From assembly GCA_004173475.1 (NCBI GenBank), contig SEBU01000006.1, positions 248,001 to 312,000 of the forward strand: a DNA stretch of 64,000 bases. The letters run 5' to 3'. Made by a program: the position numbers and the translations under genes. The stretch comes from Gammaproteobacteria bacterium. GTDB taxonomy: Bacteria > Pseudomonadota > Gammaproteobacteria > Pseudomonadales > Cellvibrionaceae. A model generated the notes under the pieces. It worked only from the letters and a program-made list of their open reading frames with translations. It made no database searches and had not been told where the DNA came from. The stretch's first letter is position 1, and each line of letters opens with the position of its first letter. Below are positions 61,607 through 64,000 of this stretch, piece by piece.

Positions 61607-63321
61607 ATGAAAATGCAGCGTTTATTTTTAATAGCCATTCCGCTTATTTGGGTTGGCTGTGTGATCTCCTGCTCGAGCGCAGATAAGAAAAAAGCAGCCC
61701 CGACGACTCAAACTCATTCTGTGCCTATCGCGGCTCCTCATTCATCCGATGCCGTTGAAGAAATTCAAGTTGCAAACGCGAAAGCAGCAATACAAAACGC
61801 ACAAGCTTTAAAAAGAACCGAGAAGGAAGCCAAACTCGCTGCACCTGCTCCGGCTCCGGCTGCTTTAATGGCGATGCGCGAGGTGGCGGCCCCGCCTCCA
61901 ATACCGAAAACTACCAACACAAAGACGAAAGTCCGATCAGAGTTACCACTAAAGAACCTGTTTCCACATTTAGTATTGATGTAGATACCGGCGCTTACGC
62001 CAATATTCGCCGTTTTCTTATGCAGGGCCAGTTGCCGCCCAAGGATGCAGTGCGTATTGAAGAACTAATCAACTACTTCCCCTACGCCAACACCAGTAAA
62101 ACTGGCGAGCATCCTTTTAGCGTACAAACCGAAGTTGCACCTGCGCCTTGGAATACCGACCACCAACTTTTGCGCGTTCGCATCCAAGCCATGGATGCGA
62201 AAACCACCGTAATGCCCGCATCCAACCTGGTATTTTTAGTGGATGTTTCTGGCTCCATGAACTCACCTGATAAGCTTCCTCTGGTCAAAAATACCTTGAA
62301 AATGCTTGTACCAAAATTACGCTCGCAGGACCGCATCTCTTTGGTTGTTTACGCGGGCAGAACCCAAGTTGAACTTGAACCAACACCCGGTAACGAGCAT
62401 GACAAAATCCTGGCTGCGATTGATAAGTTAGAAGCGGCGGGTTCTACTGCCGGTGAATCCGCCATGAAGCTCGCCTACCAAATGGCTCGCCGCAGTTATA
62501 TCCCTAACGGCATCAACCGCATTTTGATGGCAACAGATGGCGACTTTAACGTAGGCCTAAGTAATATCGACCAACTTAAAGATATGGTGGCTGCGGAACG
62601 CAAAACCGGTATTTCTCTTACCAGCCTCGGTTTTGGCCAAGGCAACTACAACGAGTATTTAATGGAACAGCTGGCCGATATCGGCAATGGTAACTACGCC
62701 TATATCGATTCCGCCGACGAAGGCCGCAAAGTATTGATCGAAGAAATGGCTTCCACTTTCAATACAGTAGCGGCAGACGTAAAAGTACAAATCGAATTCA
62801 ATCCTGCCCAAATTGCCGAATACCGTTTGATCGGCTACGAAAATCGCTTGCTCAACGAAGAAGATTTCAACAACGATAAAGTAGACGCTGGAGAGATAGG
62901 CGCTGGTAAAACCGTTACCGCTATTTACGAGTTAACACCGGTTGGAAAAGCAACGGCAATTGATCCCCATCGCTATGAGACAACCAAAGCCATCGCAACT
63001 AATACTAAAAATGAACTTGGCTTTCTACGCATCCGCTACAAAAAACCGAGTGAGGACAAAAGTATCTTGTTGCAAGAACCTATATTGGCAAGTAATAGCA
63101 AAACCTCAATCGACCAAACCAGCACCGATTTCCGCTTCGCCGCCAGCGTTGCCGGTTTTGGTTTGACGCTTCGCGATAGTAAATATCTCGCAAACTACGA
63201 CATAGAAAAGCTTATTACTCTCGCGAAATCTGGTATGGGTAATGATGAAGGTGGTTATCGTGGTGAGTTTGTGCGTTTGATGAAAATTTCGGATGAACTA
63301 ATGCCTAAAAAGCCAAACTGA
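61607..63321 (+). pseudogene. von Willebrand factor type A lipoprotein (YfbK-like), interrupted by a frameshift
   Basis: Two consecutive frames make one protein. Frame one (61607-61984) starts at ATG after AAGGAA and gives a lipoprotein signal (VISC) and a polar Ala-rich region to AMREVAAP. Frame two, read from about 61890, gives ASNTENYQHKDE, VSTFSIDVDTGAYANIRR and, from 62020 on, QGQLPPKDAVRIEELINYF, the MIDAS motif FLVDVSGSMNS and a C-terminal DUF3520-like domain. The break is a one-base loss, best placed in the four-C run at 61890-61893, where five C would restore VAAPASNTE. If intact it would be about 571 residues. A sequencing error, a real mutation or recoding are all possible. The domain part itself is undamaged. 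Confidence 0.85.
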
Positions 63322-63344
63322 GTTGCCTACTGGTAGTCAATTGG

Positions 63345-63376
63345 AAAAAAGCGGGGCTGATTTGTCTCGCTTTTTT
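63345..63376 (+). terminator. Terminator after the vWA gene
   Basis: AAAAAAGCGGGG pairs with TCTCGCTTTTTT (with wobble pairs), ending in six T, 23 bases past the stop. Confidence 0.75.
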
Positions 63377-63568
63377 ATATGGAGGACGCTGTTTATTCGA
63401 TACCAATGGCAAAGACGCTCGATTACCGGTATTTTAAAGGTTGATAGCATACTACTCAATTATTCAATAACTTGCTTAGGGCTTATGCTGATGCGGAAAA
63501 CGCCCTATTTCCCGCAAGTTCCGACTCACCCATAAATTTCCCCTCATAAACTTCCAAAATCCGCTACT

Positions 63569-63586
63569 CTGTCACGAATATGTAAC
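63569..63586 (+). promoter_or_regulatory. Pho box candidate before phoB
   Basis: CTGTCAC, four bases, then ATGTAAC resembles the PhoB-box layout of two seven-base CTGTCAT-like repeats spaced by four. It lies 67 bases before the phoB start, in keeping with PhoB autoregulation. The second half matches less well. Confidence 0.5.
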
Positions 63587-63652
63587 AAACTCTTTATTAA
63601 ATAGACTGCAACAATAAATTCACAAACCTGTGGATATTCAGAGCAGAAATTT

Positions 63653-64000
63653 ATGTCCGGACGCAAAATTTTAATCGTTGACGATGAATCCGCTATTCGC
63701 GATATGTTGCGGGTAGCTTTGGAAATGGCTGAGTACAATTGCATTGAAGCAAGTAACGCGCAGGATGCTCACGCGCTTATAGTGGATGAAAAACCCGATT
63801 TGATTTTGCTCGATTGGATGATGCCTGGCACCAGCGGCATCGAACTTGCGCGACGTTTAAAACGCGATGAAGTCACCAGTGATATACCAATTATCATGCT
63901 CACCGCCAAAGGCGAGGAAGATAATAAAATTCAGGGCTTGGAAGTAGGGGCCGATGATTACATCACCAAACCTTTTTCGCCGCGTGAGCTAGTTGCGCGC
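63653..64000 (+). CDS. phoB: Phosphate regulon response regulator PhoB, N-terminal part, runs off the right edge
   Basis: 116 codons are visible: a complete receiver except the last helix, with Asp10/Asp11, phospho-acceptor Asp54 in LLDWMMPGTSGIE, Thr84 and Lys106 in DDYITKPFSPREL. The start MSGRKILIVDDESAIRDML and WMMPG are typical of PhoB; the DNA-binding wing lies outside. ubiC-ubiA-phoB order, here with insertions, supports the name over other OmpR-family regulators. Confidence 0.9.
   Translation, partial: MSGRKILIVDDESAIRDMLRVALEMAEYNCIEASNAQDAHALIVDEKPDLILLDWMMPGTSGIELARRLKRDEVTSDIPIIMLTAKGEEDNKIQGLEVGADDYITKPFSPRELVAR

Noticed and set aside
61807..61813. T-TTA-AAA as a programmed -1 frameshift site for the vWA gene
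   Set aside because: The residues that would be read after the shift are atypical, while frame one still looks like normal protein up to about 61890; a one-base indel in a C run explains the data better.
63323..63535. 70-codon frame after the vWA gene
   Set aside because: It runs through the terminator hairpin, has no ribosome site and no protein-like composition.
1..64000. CRISPR arrays, tRNA or rRNA genes, insertion sequences, prophage or attachment sites
   Set aside because: No direct-repeat/spacer pattern, cloverleaf-like segment, transposase or integrase reading frame was seen in the window.

Overview
The window reads as a chromosomal segment of a gammaproteobacterium close to Pseudomonas, most likely Cellvibrio or another member of the Cellvibrionaceae. 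Three things point there. Gene order over long blocks matches pseudomonads as I remember them: dgcH-like, dsbA, cytochrome c4, engB, polA and the znu/zur cluster; ABC-F, algP, FKBP, algQ and dsbB; DUF484, dapF, lysA and lptM; oxyR, recG, HDOD, HU, ubiC, ubiA and phoB. There is a secreted pectate lyase with a polyserine linker, typical of Cellvibrio. AlgP- and AlgQ-type proteins are present. I see no tRNA, rRNA, CRISPR array, insertion sequence or prophage.

Layout. 1-3.5 kb: the N-terminal part of a probable diguanylate cyclase, two tandem dsbA genes and cytochrome c4, all on the minus strand. 3.7-7.8 kb: engB and polA converge on a 590-base gap that holds one well-supported small RNA candidate with a sigma-E-type promoter (the ErsA/Spot 42 locus) and a weaker second one. 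7.8-12.6 kb: small unknown genes and the zinc-uptake cluster znuA / zur-znuC-znuB with a Zur-box-like palindrome. 12.7-19.4 kb: an LpxH-like phosphatase, hemW, a DUF3465 protein, rdgB, lgt, dxs and a Dabb protein. 19.4-31.3 kb: mixed accessory genes, including a protein O-mannosyltransferase paired with a PA14-like protein, and a second zinc locus (a small membrane protein and a ZnuD-like TonB receptor behind a matching Zur box). 31.5-35.6 kb: an AT-rich signalling island with a hotdog thioesterase, an unusual response regulator, a seven-helix sensor kinase and a short AraC-type regulator. 36-46.7 kb: ABC-F, algP, fkpA-like, algQ, dsbB, a FliL-like gene, DUF484, dapF, lysA and lptM. 46.8-64 kb: the oxyR to phoB block, interrupted by accessory genes: hydratase, thioesterase, pectate lyase, a sugE gene behind a guanidine-II (mini-ykkC) riboswitch, DUF1080, and a frameshifted von Willebrand lipoprotein.

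How genes work together. DsbA (two copies) and DsbB make the periplasmic disulfide relay. ZnuD-like receptor, ZnuA, ZnuC and ZnuB would carry zinc across both membranes under Zur. UbiC and UbiA make the first two steps of ubiquinone synthesis. DapF and LysA are the last two steps of lysine synthesis.

The most unusual items are: a UbiA with a roughly 240-residue histone-H1/AlgP-like N-terminal extension ending in 18 perfect CCAGCT repeats; the thioesterase/response regulator/seven-helix kinase/AraC island, which could be an undescribed small-molecule signalling system; the sigma-E-promoter small RNA next to polA; and the two-site Zur regulon. All assignments come from reading the sequence and from memory of protein families; no database search was run.
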